Source: a virus. From it: a stretch of 31,555 nucleotides of DNA. The notes beneath the pieces are model-generated. The model saw nothing but the letters and a program-made list of their open reading frames with translations. It was not told the DNA's origin and made no database searches. Below, piece after piece: positions 18,685 through 25,715 of the stretch (position 1 is the stretch's first letter; the number at the start of each line of letters is the position of its first letter). The stretch lies in the IMG/VR virus record IMGVR_UViG_3300007735_000606, positions 1-31,555 of that record; one strand, written 5' to 3'. A program made the position numbers and the translations under genes.

Positions 18685-20433
18685 TTAAGCTGCGCCGCCG
18701 ATTGAGGCGAGCAATGATGCAATGTCAGGTTTACCTTGTGATTGTTGGCCAGGAGCAGGGGCCACACCGCCAGTTTGTACTGGAGTAGGCTGCGAGGCAG
18801 GAGCGGGGGCCGCACCTGCTACCGGCATCTGAGGCATCGGGGTTGCCTGAGGTTGTGGTTCAGGCGCAAACGCCTTTTCCACAATGGTTTCGATCTGCAT
18901 ACCTTTTTGCCGTCCTTGAATTACTTCGGCAATACGGTTAATGATCTGTGAAGGATCCTGTCCTTGTGCAGCAAGTGATGGAATTGCTTGAGCATATTGT
19001 GCTACAGCTACTCTTAACGCATCACGCATTTCTTCAATATCAACTTTTTGTTCTTCTTGGGTAACGTTAATTTCAACTGGAATCTCACGTCGTACATAAT
19101 CACGGGATACAAGTTTGTCGCTACGCATTTGTAGTAATGCAATAACAGCACGGTTAGGATCCATACCTGACATAATTCCGTAGCGAACATCTACAGTGTA
19201 ATCACCATTGATAGCACGGCTTGGAACATACTTCATTGTGTATGGAGTACCGTCATCAATTCCACGGATCTCTTTTACTTTGCTGCCAAAAATCTTCTCA
19301 TCTGCCTCAAAGCAGATACCAACTAACTCAGTAAAGACTCTAGCAAATTGTGCTTGTGCTGCTTTGATCTGTGTATCAAATCCAGCTTGTAATGCTTGTA
19401 CGCCACGTCCTGTTACAACGGATGCGTCAATATTTCCTGAACGAGATTCTGGATAACGAGCACCCATACGAAGTTCACGCTCTAGAACATTGGACTCAGC
19501 AAATACACCTTGAGGAAGTTCTAATGGAACGCGGCGGATTGCTTGAGGGTTAGCAGAGCGCATAATTGAATCTGGTCCCAAAGCAAGTTCTTGCACATCT
19601 TGTGGAATAGCAATAGGTGCTTGGATAGATTTCTCAGCGGCTTGGATTTGCAATACTGCAAAGCGAGCACGAGCTAATTGAACTGCTAGTACATCATCAA
19701 ACTGTCCACGGGCTTCACCATCGATAGATGGACGGAAAGCAACACGAGCCATACATTTACCAACAATGTTTGGTGTACGGGCTAGAACTAAATCTTTACG
19801 CTCTGGTACGTAAATTACATCTTGATCTTTGTCGTGGTAGCGAACTAAAGATAGATATGGGGAGCCTGGTGTATATGTGTTCTTATTTAAAATCTGATCA
19901 GCAAATTCTGGATATAGTGATGCCAAAGTCTGTGCATCCATACCAACAATCTGTGTTAGAGATAGGCAACGACCAAAGCGGTCAATCTCTGGGTATGAAC
20001 CAAATGGGTTAACAAGTTTAATTGTTGGCTCGTTGTTTTCATAATCTAACTCAACGGTACCAATCATCATTCCGTAGGTGTTGTACCAGTCAGCACCGGT
20101 ATACATTTGAACCTGTAGTTCGGAACGGTCAATATAATAATTTGCAATACGAGCACGAATGTCTGCTGCTTTACGGGCGGCATCAGAAACCATATTAGAA
20201 GCAGAGCAACTAAATGTAGGTAGAGGTGCCATTGCCTCCGCTAGATCACGAGCGGAAACGTCAATAAGGTTGGCGATGAGAGGTTTTGGATACTCCTCAG
20301 AAAACATCGACGGATAAACTTTAGATATATCGCCTTGACGAACTGATAGCACATCACGCATACGTCCATCACGCTGTGCATATTTAGTTTGTAGACGAGA
20401 TACCTTAGCAGTGATCTCTCTTATATTTAACAA
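18685..20433 (-). CDS. Portal protein
   Basis: 582 residues. The start is TTG at 20433 with AAGGGTGA upstream, since the first in-frame ATG is 24 codons in. Features of portal proteins: an early segment SVRQGDISKVYPSMF..., DWYNTYGMMIGTVELDYENN (about 110-135), KLVNPFGSYPEIDRFGRC, YHDKDQDVIYVPER, and a long helix (AGFDTQIKAAQAQFARVFTEL) before the crown. The C-terminus is a Pro/Ala/Gln-rich tail. The portal is the dodecameric ring at the capsid vertex through which terminase packs DNA. Position two small genes from the terminase is the classical arrangement. Confidence 0.86.
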   Translation of the reverse strand: MLNIREITAKVSRLQTKYAQRDGRMRDVLSVRQGDISKVYPSMFSEEYPKPLIANLIDVSARDLAEAMAPLPTFSCSASNMVSDAARKAADIRARIANYYIDRSELQVQMYTGADWYNTYGMMIGTVELDYENNEPTIKLVNPFGSYPEIDRFGRCLSLTQIVGMDAQTLASLYPEFADQILNKNTYTPGSPYLSLVRYHDKDQDVIYVPERKDLVLARTPNIVGKCMARVAFRPSIDGEARGQFDDVLAVQLARARFAVLQIQAAEKSIQAPIAIPQDVQELALGPDSIMRSANPQAIRRVPLELPQGVFAESNVLERELRMGARYPESRSGNIDASVVTGRGVQALQAGFDTQIKAAQAQFARVFTELVGICFEADEKIFGSKVKEIRGIDDGTPYTMKYVPSRAINGDYTVDVRYGIMSGMDPNRAVIALLQMRSDKLVSRDYVRREIPVEINVTQEEQKVDIEEMRDALRVAVAQYAQAIPSLAAQGQDPSQIINRIAEVIQGRQKGMQIETIVEKAFAPEPQPQATPMPQMPVAGAAPAPASQPTPVQTGGVAPAPGQQSQGKPDIASLLASIGGAA

Positions 20434-20943
20434 TTAGTCACCCTTAACTTTTTTAGCTTTTTCTCCAGCTCGACGTGCTATACTTCCTGCACCATCAGTA
20501 ATTTTATATGGTTTAGTGCTGGATGATTTAACTCTTATAACATCTGGGTTTGCAACAACTTTTTTGTAGAAAGTATTACCTGCTTCTACTTCTTTTGCTG
20601 CAGTTTTAGCATTTTCACCAGACTTCATTCTTCTTAATGTTGAATTTTGAAATTCATTAAGTTTAGCATTTGAAGGATTGCTTTTATTTGCTGGCGTAAC
20701 TTTAACACTATTTTTTGCTATTTCTTCTGTTCTAGATACTGCCTTAGTTATTTTTCCAGCAACTTCTGCAATAGCTTTGCCTGCTTTAGCTGGTGTAATT
20801 ATTTCACCGCTTTTTATTTTGCCTTCTTTTTTGGCTTTTTCGTAATTAGCACGCATTTCTTCTTTAGTTGGCTTATTTGATGCAACTGTTTTTACAGAAT
20901 CTTTTTTGCCAGTAACGTAATGATCTTTTTGTGTGCCAGCCAT
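20434..20943 (-). CDS. Lys-rich hypothetical protein between portal and terminase
   Basis: 169 residues from the ATG at 20943 (an upstream start would overlap the preceding gene and has no better site). Reads MAGTQKDHYVTGKKDSVKTV, then KPTKEEMRANYEKAKKEGKI and many Lys/Ala residues; C-terminus AGSIARRAGEKAKKVKGD. Very basic and largely disordered or helical. Could bind DNA or act as a packaging accessory, but no terminase small-subunit fold is evident. Stop is followed directly by the portal's TTG. Confidence 0.68.
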   Translation of the reverse strand: MAGTQKDHYVTGKKDSVKTVASNKPTKEEMRANYEKAKKEGKIKSGEIITPAKAGKAIAEVAGKITKAVSRTEEIAKNSVKVTPANKSNPSNAKLNEFQNSTLRRMKSGENAKTAAKEVEAGNTFYKKVVANPDVIRVKSSSTKPYKITDGAGSIARRAGEKAKKVKGD

Positions 20944-20945
20944 AA

Positions 20946-21134
20946 TTAGATACCTTGGTTCTCTTGACCGTGAACCATTGTTGGCCACTCTACATAATCA
21001 TCCATATCTGCTTTAATTTCAGCAGCCTTAAGCTTTGCTTGTGCCATTGTGTTAGGCGTAGGCATTGTAATAGCGCCTTTGTCTACGTACTCTTGCTCGC
21101 CTTCAGCGTTGGTAATCCAACTTGTTTGTCCCAT
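20946..21134 (-). CDS. Small hypothetical protein
   Basis: 62 residues starting MGQTSWITNAEGEQEYVDKG; the ATG at 21134 has AAGGAG upstream, so a longer reading is rejected. A helical middle (NTMAQAKLKAAEIKADMDDY) and HGQENQGI at the end. Sits directly after the terminase gene. Unknown. Confidence 0.68.
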   Translation of the reverse strand: MGQTSWITNAEGEQEYVDKGAITMPTPNTMAQAKLKAAEIKADMDDYVEWPTMVHGQENQGI

Positions 21135-21144
21135 TTGTTTCTCC

Positions 21145-23007
21145 TTAGATGAACTGTCTTTCCTTCTCTGCAAGTAGTTCATCGATATTGACTACTACTC
21201 GTTTGTTCTTTTCATAGTTTGATAGGAATGGATTCTTCATATGATGCTGTGCGTACTGTCCGTAGTTAAGCATCTCTCGTGCTCTGATCTCACAGAACCA
21301 CAAAGCCATTACCATATCGGTCTTACCCTTAGTAGTCGGAGACCAAGTTATCAACTGCTCAATAAGAGCTTTGACATTCTCAGTTTGATCACTAGGTAAA
21401 TGTATTAAGTTGTCTCGATGGTGTTTACCATCAGCTAATTGCTTTGTACCAAATAGGGTGGACATAGATGCCACACCGAAACCTGAATCCCATTTATTAG
21501 AACCGGTATGGTGTTCTTTTAAAACTACACCACGAGATGCTAGGTGCATCTTGATATTCTCGTCTTGGGTTAAGAAAGCTTGGAAGGCGTTCTTTTCAAC
21601 GATCCATTCACTAGGCTTGTAAAGATCCGTCCAGTCAAAAATGAGTTGCCTAATTTGTGCCGGAGTAGGTCGAGTAATCTTATGGACGTCCACAATATAA
21701 CGCTTGTGGCTGCTGCGATCAATAGCATAACAAACAACAGCAGTGTCACCAACCATAGCAGGATCAAGGCCACAAATGAAAGTGAATCCATTAAGGCTCT
21801 TAGGATGACCCGGATAGCTTGCATTTAATGGTCCTGCCTTTCGCATACCATCAATAGATCCTCTTACACATACCGGATCAAATATGGCATCATCTGAAAT
21901 ATCTTGTTGCTGGTAGATCAAAGCCCAAGTCGATGCGTCCATAGATTGACGTTCGTTAAATAGGTTGCGACCATTCCATCTTGGGTATAGGCCGTCTTCG
22001 TTCTTTTGATCTTCACCTTGTCCGTCAAATGGTTGATCGGATGCTGGCCAGAGCGTGACCCACTTTTCGGGGTTCTCATCTGTCTCAAGTAATGCTGGCA
22101 TAGCTAGATACTTCCAAGGGACTAGGCCGCCTGGATATCTATCGGGGTTACGCAACTCTCGATATAGATCAACTGATGCTACACGGGTTCCGATTACGAT
22201 TAACTTACCTGTTGGGTTAAGACGGGACCGGACATCTTGGGTTAGCCACTTAATTTGACGCTCAAAGTCGTTTGCGTTGCTTAGGGTAACTGCGTCATCG
22301 ATAATGATCATATCTGCACGTTTACCGTAGATCTGACCGCCGATACCTACCGCTTCAATATTGGGATCCTTCTCAGAGGATTCACGAAGCTCATCACCGA
22401 AGGTAATACGGGTGGCTTGCCAGGAAGCGGACTTGCTATTAAAACCTACGCCAGCAGCGTATGCTTGCTGCAGATTCTCATACATCGGATGAGTTAATCG
22501 TTGTTTGATGGCGTATAGAAAGTCTGCTGCAAGACGCTGGGTCTGAGAGACGATCAACACTCTAAAGTTAGGATTGCGGGCTACCTGCCAAGTTACGTAG
22601 TCAACGGTTATCGTAATTGACTTGGCGTGGTTTGGCGGGATGTTAATTAAAATTCTATTATCAGCTAGACCAGGTTCCCACTTCATAGCGGGGTGTAGCC
22701 AAGAAGGTTCCTTACCCTCAATTACATCTACCAGGTTCTGCTGGTGGGGGAAGGTCTTTTGGTTTAGGAACCGCTCACGGAACTCAGCGAAGGAGATATC
22801 GTGAACATCACCGGATGCGAAGGCTTTGTCTTTTAAACCTAATCTAGTTCGGTCTACCTTATCGGAGAATACCTTGTCGGTGCGACGGTAGTACTCATAG
22901 GTCTTCATCGATTTGCCGGCGGAGCCGCAGGCTTGTTCAATGGTCATACCTTGCGCTACCGCAGCGAGGATTACTCGCTTGGCGATATCTGCTGAATTTT
23001 CGGACAT
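21145..23007 (-). CDS. terL: Terminase large subunit (packaging ATPase-nuclease)
   Basis: 620 residues from the ATG at 23007 with GAGGAGAG just upstream; an earlier in-frame GTG lacks one. An N-terminal helix-turn-helix-like part (EQACGSAGKSMKTYEYYRRT) precedes the ATPase: a Walker-A variant PPNHAKS at 124-130, Walker B MIIIDD at 233-238 and the coupling motif VIGTR at 271-275. The RNase-H-like nuclease carries D415 (GLDP), E471 (VEKNAF) and D564 (TDMVMAL). It moves DNA into the procapsid through the portal and cuts it. The fused helix-turn-helix segment may replace a separate small terminase, which I do not find. Confidence 0.95.
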   Translation of the reverse strand: MSENSADIAKRVILAAVAQGMTIEQACGSAGKSMKTYEYYRRTDKVFSDKVDRTRLGLKDKAFASGDVHDISFAEFRERFLNQKTFPHQQNLVDVIEGKEPSWLHPAMKWEPGLADNRILINIPPNHAKSITITVDYVTWQVARNPNFRVLIVSQTQRLAADFLYAIKQRLTHPMYENLQQAYAAGVGFNSKSASWQATRITFGDELRESSEKDPNIEAVGIGGQIYGKRADMIIIDDAVTLSNANDFERQIKWLTQDVRSRLNPTGKLIVIGTRVASVDLYRELRNPDRYPGGLVPWKYLAMPALLETDENPEKWVTLWPASDQPFDGQGEDQKNEDGLYPRWNGRNLFNERQSMDASTWALIYQQQDISDDAIFDPVCVRGSIDGMRKAGPLNASYPGHPKSLNGFTFICGLDPAMVGDTAVVCYAIDRSSHKRYIVDVHKITRPTPAQIRQLIFDWTDLYKPSEWIVEKNAFQAFLTQDENIKMHLASRGVVLKEHHTGSNKWDSGFGVASMSTLFGTKQLADGKHHRDNLIHLPSDQTENVKALIEQLITWSPTTKGKTDMVMALWFCEIRAREMLNYGQYAQHHMKNPFLSNYEKNKRVVVNIDELLAEKERQFI

Positions 23008-23087
23008 AACTCTCCTCACCGTTTGTATGTTAACTAGCGGGGATTATGTTAACCAAATTAAAAACCTAATACACCTGCCGCGAAGCG

Positions 23088-23127
23088 TGTAGCTCTTTAA
23101 CGGGCTTGAGCGCCCGAGCGAGCTACA
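23088..23127 (-). promoter_or_regulatory. Two-tier stem-loop in the terminase leader
   Basis: TGTAGCTC (23088-23095) pairs with GAGCTACA (23120-23127), enclosing an inner CGGGC/GCCCG stem (23101-23105 with 23112-23116). It lies about 80 bases upstream of the terminase start. Possible attenuator or leader element; also could be a weak terminator. Confidence 0.5.
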
Positions 23128-23170
23128 GCGAAGTGAGGGGTAGAATGGTACTCATCCCTATAGGATGCTA

Positions 23171-23235
23171 CCTAGGAGCGGAGTCTTCGACGCAGCGACT
23201 CCTTAGGTCGTAAAACTCATAACAGTCCGTTTTAC
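23171..23235 (-). promoter_or_regulatory. Two further stem-loops in the terminase leader
   Basis: First: GGAGTC (23180-23185) with GACTCC (23197-23202), extended by CCTA (23171-23174) with TAGG (23204-23207). Second: GTAAAAC (23210-23216) with GTTTTAC (23229-23235), 12-base loop. With the element at 23088-23127 they make three consecutive structures ahead of the virion operon. Confidence 0.45.
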
Positions 23236-23303
23236 TCCCCTACTATATATAAGGCAGGAAATCTGGTCGATTTCCCGCTTACTGGTAAAAAACTTTATAT
23301 GAT

Positions 23304-23317
23304 GTGACGTAAGTCAC
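23304..23317. promoter_or_regulatory. Operator-like inverted repeat
   Basis: GTGAC-GTAA-GTCAC, a perfect five-base inverted repeat in AT-rich DNA next to a TATAT-rich stretch. Its size suits a dimeric repressor or activator. Binding is inference. Confidence 0.35.
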
Positions 23318-23442
23318 TATATATAGCTATATTGGTACCCAAAATATTGACTTTAGGAAAAATATTTGTAATGGGTATATACCCCCTTGCGAATCAGAAT
23401 TAAGCAATGGGGGGTCTTGTTTTGCGCCTAGACCCTTCCCGA

Positions 23443-23480
23443 ACGCCCTAAAGGGCGTGAGATATTGCCCTAGCGGGCAA
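23443..23480. promoter_or_regulatory. Two adjacent short hairpins
   Basis: ACGCCCT/AGGGCGT (23443-23458) and TTGCCC/GGGCAA with loop TAGC (23465-23480), six bases apart. No T-run on either side. Could be bidirectional RNA ends or protein-binding sites. Confidence 0.4.
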
Positions 23481-23778
23481 GGATTAAGCGGATAGGGGAT
23501 TATAATAAAGGTCTTGGATTACTAACCATTCGGCAACTATCTGCCCCCCCAAATTGCCTCATCTAATCGCTAACGCTCACCGCTAACCATCACCGCCAAC
23601 TGATCAACCGCCACCAGTTGCTAACCGATCTCGTGCCCTTGATTCGCCCTACCTCTTACCCCTACCCCTTCCACTAATCGGCCTTATAGGCCAACCTCGC
23701 CCCTCTTTTTTCCGCCCTTCTTCCCCTTTTCGGTGGCTCTATGCGTAAAGCTCGCCCTTGTTGCCTTGCCCTGATTTG

Positions 23779-23866
23779 TAGCTGAAGACCGGTCTCCTGG
23801 TTTGCGGAGCTGAAGATTTACGCTCAAAAGCCCCGAGCTGGACTCAGTAGCAAACCTCGAGCTGAA
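23779..23866 (+). repeat. Four AGCTG direct repeats at 28/28/24-base spacing
   Basis: Repeats start at 23779 (TAGCTGAAGA), 23807 (GAGCTGAAGA), 23835 (GAGCTGGA) and 23859 (GAGCTGAA). The near-constant spacing is unusual for chance and places sites on a similar helical phase (about 2.5 turns apart). They lie just before the first plus-strand gene, so regulator sites or origin iterons are both possible. Confidence 0.4.
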
Positions 23867-23892
23867 CAAAAGAAACACCTCAAACCTATGAT
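23862..23892 (+). promoter_or_regulatory. Weak candidate promoter for the plus-strand arm
   Basis: A good -10 (TATGAT, 23887-23892) lies 67 bases before the first plus-strand ATG, but the -35 region (around CTGAAC, 23862-23867) is poor and spacing is long, so an activator or phage sigma may be needed. Tentative. Confidence 0.25.
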
Positions 23893-23958
23893 AGACACCT
23901 CTACCTTTTGTGCTACCCTAAAGCCATTGGGGAAACGCCTCAATAAGGAAGGCAACAA

Positions 23959-24156
23959 ATGAAAACCGATTCATTCTCACCGCTTAGCGATAAAAAGAAA
24001 ATTAAAGTTGGATCTAATTGGTTTCTTTTTAAGTTTTTCGCAGATGGCACAATTGAAAAATCTTGTTGGTCATTTGAACAACACCAAATAAATGTTTCAT
24101 TTGATACTAAAAAAAACGCTTGCTCTCTATGCGATTTTGTTCAGGAGGAGATCTAA
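23959..24156 (+). CDS. Small hypothetical protein, first gene of the plus-strand arm
   Basis: 65 residues: MKTDSFSPLSDKKKIKVGSN then WFLFKFFADGTIEKSCWSFE. AAGGAAGG upstream of the ATG. Two Cys near the C-terminus (CSLCDF) form a single CxxC. Probably a short beta-fold protein. Its TAA overlaps the next ATG by one base. No family recognised. Confidence 0.7.
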   Translation: MKTDSFSPLSDKKKIKVGSNWFLFKFFADGTIEKSCWSFEQHQINVSFDTKKNACSLCDFVQEEI

Positions 24157-24332
24157 TGAATAAAACAATGCAACAAAGAGAAGAAATTCATTTGGCAATG
24201 CAAGAAGATATCGGCAACATCATCTCCAAGCATTTACCAAATTTTGACAACAATATAAAAAACGAGACTTGGTCTCTGCTTTGCCTTTTTCTAGATGAGA
24301 CCATCTACCAATTATCTACATTAGAAAACTAG
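24156..24332 (+). CDS. Small helical hypothetical protein
   Basis: 58 residues from the ATG at 24156, which has the strong AGGAGGAG just before it; the frame is open further upstream but that part lies in the preceding gene. Sequence MNKTMQQREEIHLAMQEDIG continues helical to LDETIYQLSTLEN. One-base overlap with the upstream stop implies coupled translation. Function unknown. Confidence 0.7.
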   Translation: MNKTMQQREEIHLAMQEDIGNIISKHLPNFDNNIKNETWSLLCLFLDETIYQLSTLEN

Positions 24333-24383
24333 ACCGAAACCCCTTCGGGGGTCTTGCCGTAATTCGGCAACTGACGAGGTCAG
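24331..24383 (+). promoter_or_regulatory. Three consecutive hairpins before the SprT-like gene
   Basis: ACCCC-TTCG-GGGGT (24339-24352, a stable UUCG tetraloop), TTGCCG/CGGCAA (24354-24370, loop TAATT) and CTGAC-GAG-GTCAG (24371-24383), followed by AAAAAAGACAGGAG and the ATG. GACC (24332-24335) could also pair with GGTC (24378-24381), enclosing the first two hairpins much like the three leaders downstream. The first hairpin may act as a terminator of the two small genes; no T-run follows. Confidence 0.55.
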
Positions 24384-24402
24384 AAAAAAGACAGGAGAAA
24401 AA

Positions 24403-25098
24403 ATGAAAACCGCAACAAAAACCGCAACAAAAACAAAAACCGCTGGAGATATTTTCCAAGCACCAAAAACCGAAAACCTTTCGGTTATTGTAAAAGCACT
24501 TGAAGAGGCTCACGCCTTAATCCAAAAAGAAACCGACGCCCCAAGGGCGGTTATTTCAATTGGACGCTCTTCAAAAGTCCACGGACATTTCACACCTTGG
24601 ACACCTTGGGGAACAAATGAAAAAGACGGCGAGAAATTTCACGAGATTTTTATTTCTGCCTCATCTTTTGACCGTGGCGCAGAAGCAATCCTTGGCACAC
24701 TTTTGCACGAGACTGCCCACTCTTTAGATGTTAAGGCTGGAAGAAATGGCGTCAGCCAAGAGGGCTATCACAACAAAACTTTCAAGGCCACCGCAGAAAG
24801 TTTAGGCCTAGAAATTGAGCAGGCCAAGCGGATTGGCTGGAGCACCACTAAAGTCCCTGCCAGTTGCATCAAAAGATGGGAGCAGGCATTTGGAATTATT
24901 GCTGAGGCTTTAAAGTTAGTTGCGGTCAATGATAGCGAAAAGCCAAAAGGCAGAAATAAGAATAATAAAGTGGCCGTATGCCAATGCGGAGAGAAAATCC
25001 GCTTAAGTCTTAAGACATACAATCTCACCCGACCAGTTTGCCAAAACTGCGAGAGTGAATTCAAACTAGAGGACGAGGAGGGAAACGGGGACGAATAG
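24403..25098 (+). CDS. SprT-like zinc metallopeptidase with C-terminal zinc ribbon
   Basis: 231 residues. The zinc motif HETAH is at 102-106 inside LGTLLHETAHSLDV, with a further His at 123 (GYHNKTF) as likely third ligand, matching SprT/Spartan-type peptidases. A C-terminal ribbon has C193/C195 and C213/C216 (CQCG ... CQNC), as in SprT proteins. The N-terminus is a repeated KTATKTATKTKTA stretch from a short DNA repeat. In eukaryotes such enzymes cleave DNA-protein crosslinks; the bacterial and phage role is not settled. The start has AGACAGGAG, the arm's standard site, preceded by three hairpins. Confidence 0.85.
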   Translation: MKTATKTATKTKTAGDIFQAPKTENLSVIVKALEEAHALIQKETDAPRAVISIGRSSKVHGHFTPWTPWGTNEKDGEKFHEIFISASSFDRGAEAILGTLLHETAHSLDVKAGRNGVSQEGYHNKTFKATAESLGLEIEQAKRIGWSTTKVPASCIKRWEQAFGIIAEALKLVAVNDSEKPKGRNKNNKVAVCQCGEKIRLSLKTYNLTRPVCQNCESEFKLEDEEGNGDE

Positions 25099-25120
25099 TC
25101 CCCCTGCCCTATTGACAACA

Positions 25121-25195
25121 GCCCGCCAAGGTGGAAAAATCCGAGGTGCAAATCCTCAGACGGGCACAAGTAAGGAAAGAAATTCTTTCCTACTT
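25121..25195 (+). promoter_or_regulatory. Structured RNA leader, copy 1 (before the gene at 25211)
   Basis: Outer stem GCCCG/CGGGC (25121-25125 with 25161-25165) encloses CCA-TGG (25126-25128/25132-25134) and GAGG-CCTC (25143-25146/25154-25157, loop TGCAAAT). After the linker AC comes AAGTA-GGAAAG pairing with CTTTCC-TACTT (25168-25195, one bulged A, five-base loop). Then AAGACAGGAG, five A and the ATG at 25211. A TTGACA at 25113-25118 sits just before the element but a matching -10 would lie inside it. Same architecture as copies 2 and 3. Confidence 0.75.
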
Positions 25196-25210
25196 AAGAC
25201 AGGAGAAAAA

Positions 25211-25348
25211 ATGAAAACGACCACTTACAACGGAAAAGAAATTAACGTTGTCTTTAATTATGGCGGATTAGCCTATGCTTATTTCGTGGGATATTCAAAT
25301 AAAGATATATTTGCAATCTCTCCCGAATTATTGGAGGCGGTAAAGTAA
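25211..25348 (+). CDS. 45-residue hypothetical protein
   Basis: MKTTTYNGKEINVVFNYGGL then AYAYFVGYSNKDIFAISPEL, LEAVK. The ATG at 25211 follows the AAGACAGGAG site; the open frame upstream is the leader RNA. Beta-rich, with aromatic residues and no Cys. I do not recognise a family. The elaborate leader suggests controlled expression. Confidence 0.7.
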   Translation: MKTTTYNGKEINVVFNYGGLAYAYFVGYSNKDIFAISPELLEAVK

Positions 25349-25355
25349 TTTAATA

Positions 25356-25431
25356 GCCCCCCACCCTTAACCAGAGGGCGAAGGTTCACGACCTAGCGGG
25401 GCACGGGTTGGAGGGAAATTCCTTCCTACTT
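25356..25431 (+). promoter_or_regulatory. Structured RNA leader, copy 2 (before the gene at 25455)
   Basis: Outer stem GCCCC/GGGGC (25356-25360 with 25398-25402) encloses CCCT-AGGG (25364-25367/25375-25378) and AGGT-ACCT (25382-25385/25391-25394, loop TCACG). Linker AC (25403-25404), then a 27-base hairpin 25405-25431: GGGT.GGAGGG with CCTTCC.ACTT, loop AAATT, several G.U pairs and one mismatch. Then AAGACAG, eight extra bases (AACGACAG) and GAGAAAAA before the ATG; this copy alone has the ACAG duplicated, giving a longer spacer. Confidence 0.75.
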
Positions 25432-25454
25432 AAGACAGAACGACAGGAGAAAAA

Positions 25455-25706
25455 ATGCTGGTAAGAATAGCAACGACAAACGACGCAAGCGGAAACCCAA
25501 GACGGGGCTGGTTAAGACTAACCGCAGGCGGTCAGGTTATAGGCTGGACAGAGGAGGGCTATCTTGGGCGTGGTGCAATTGAAGGATACGACGACGGAGA
25601 AAGCCCTACGATTTACGTCAAGCCTTCAGAGTATAAGCGGTTCAAAAAATGGGGCGAGACAATTCAAGAAAACTTTACAGAAGAGGAATTAGGTCTTAAG
25701 GCGTAA
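25455..25706 (+). CDS. 83-residue hypothetical protein
   Basis: MLVRIATTNDASGNPRRGWL then RLTAGGQVIGWTEEGYLGRG; later DDGESPTIYVKPSEYKRFKK and an acidic end ENFTEEELGLKA. Looks like a compact beta domain with a charged helix at the end. ATG follows CAGGAG. CTTAAG occurs near its 3' end. No family recognised. Confidence 0.75.
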   Translation: MLVRIATTNDASGNPRRGWLRLTAGGQVIGWTEEGYLGRGAIEGYDDGESPTIYVKPSEYKRFKKWGETIQENFTEEELGLKA

Positions 25707-25715
25707 AGAAAGACA

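Larger units (their letters stand above)
23008..23958. other. Divergent non-coding control region of about 950 bases
   Basis: It separates the minus-strand virion operon from the plus-strand early-type genes. It holds structured leader DNA next to the terminase (three stem-loops, listed separately), AT-rich palindromes at 23321-23332 (ATATAGCTATAT) and 23373-23384 (GGGTATATACCC), paired hairpins at 23443-23480, a stretch with repeated CTAAC/CCGCCA words (about 23565-23630), a pyrimidine-rich tract (about 23640-23740) with a GGCCT-TAT-AGGCC hairpin at 23680-23692, and four spaced AGCTG repeats. A 64-codon open frame here has no ribosome site and is not believed. Likely contains promoters for both arms and perhaps a replication origin. 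Confidence 0.6.

Noticed and set aside
23684-23878. 64-codon minus-strand open frame in the divergence region
   Set aside because: Low-complexity basic composition, no ribosome site, and it overlaps the spaced repeats and the GGCCT hairpin.
25112-25210. Extended reading of the gene at 25211 through the leader
   Set aside because: The frame only exists because the structured leader happens to lack stops; the ATG at 25211 has the standard site.
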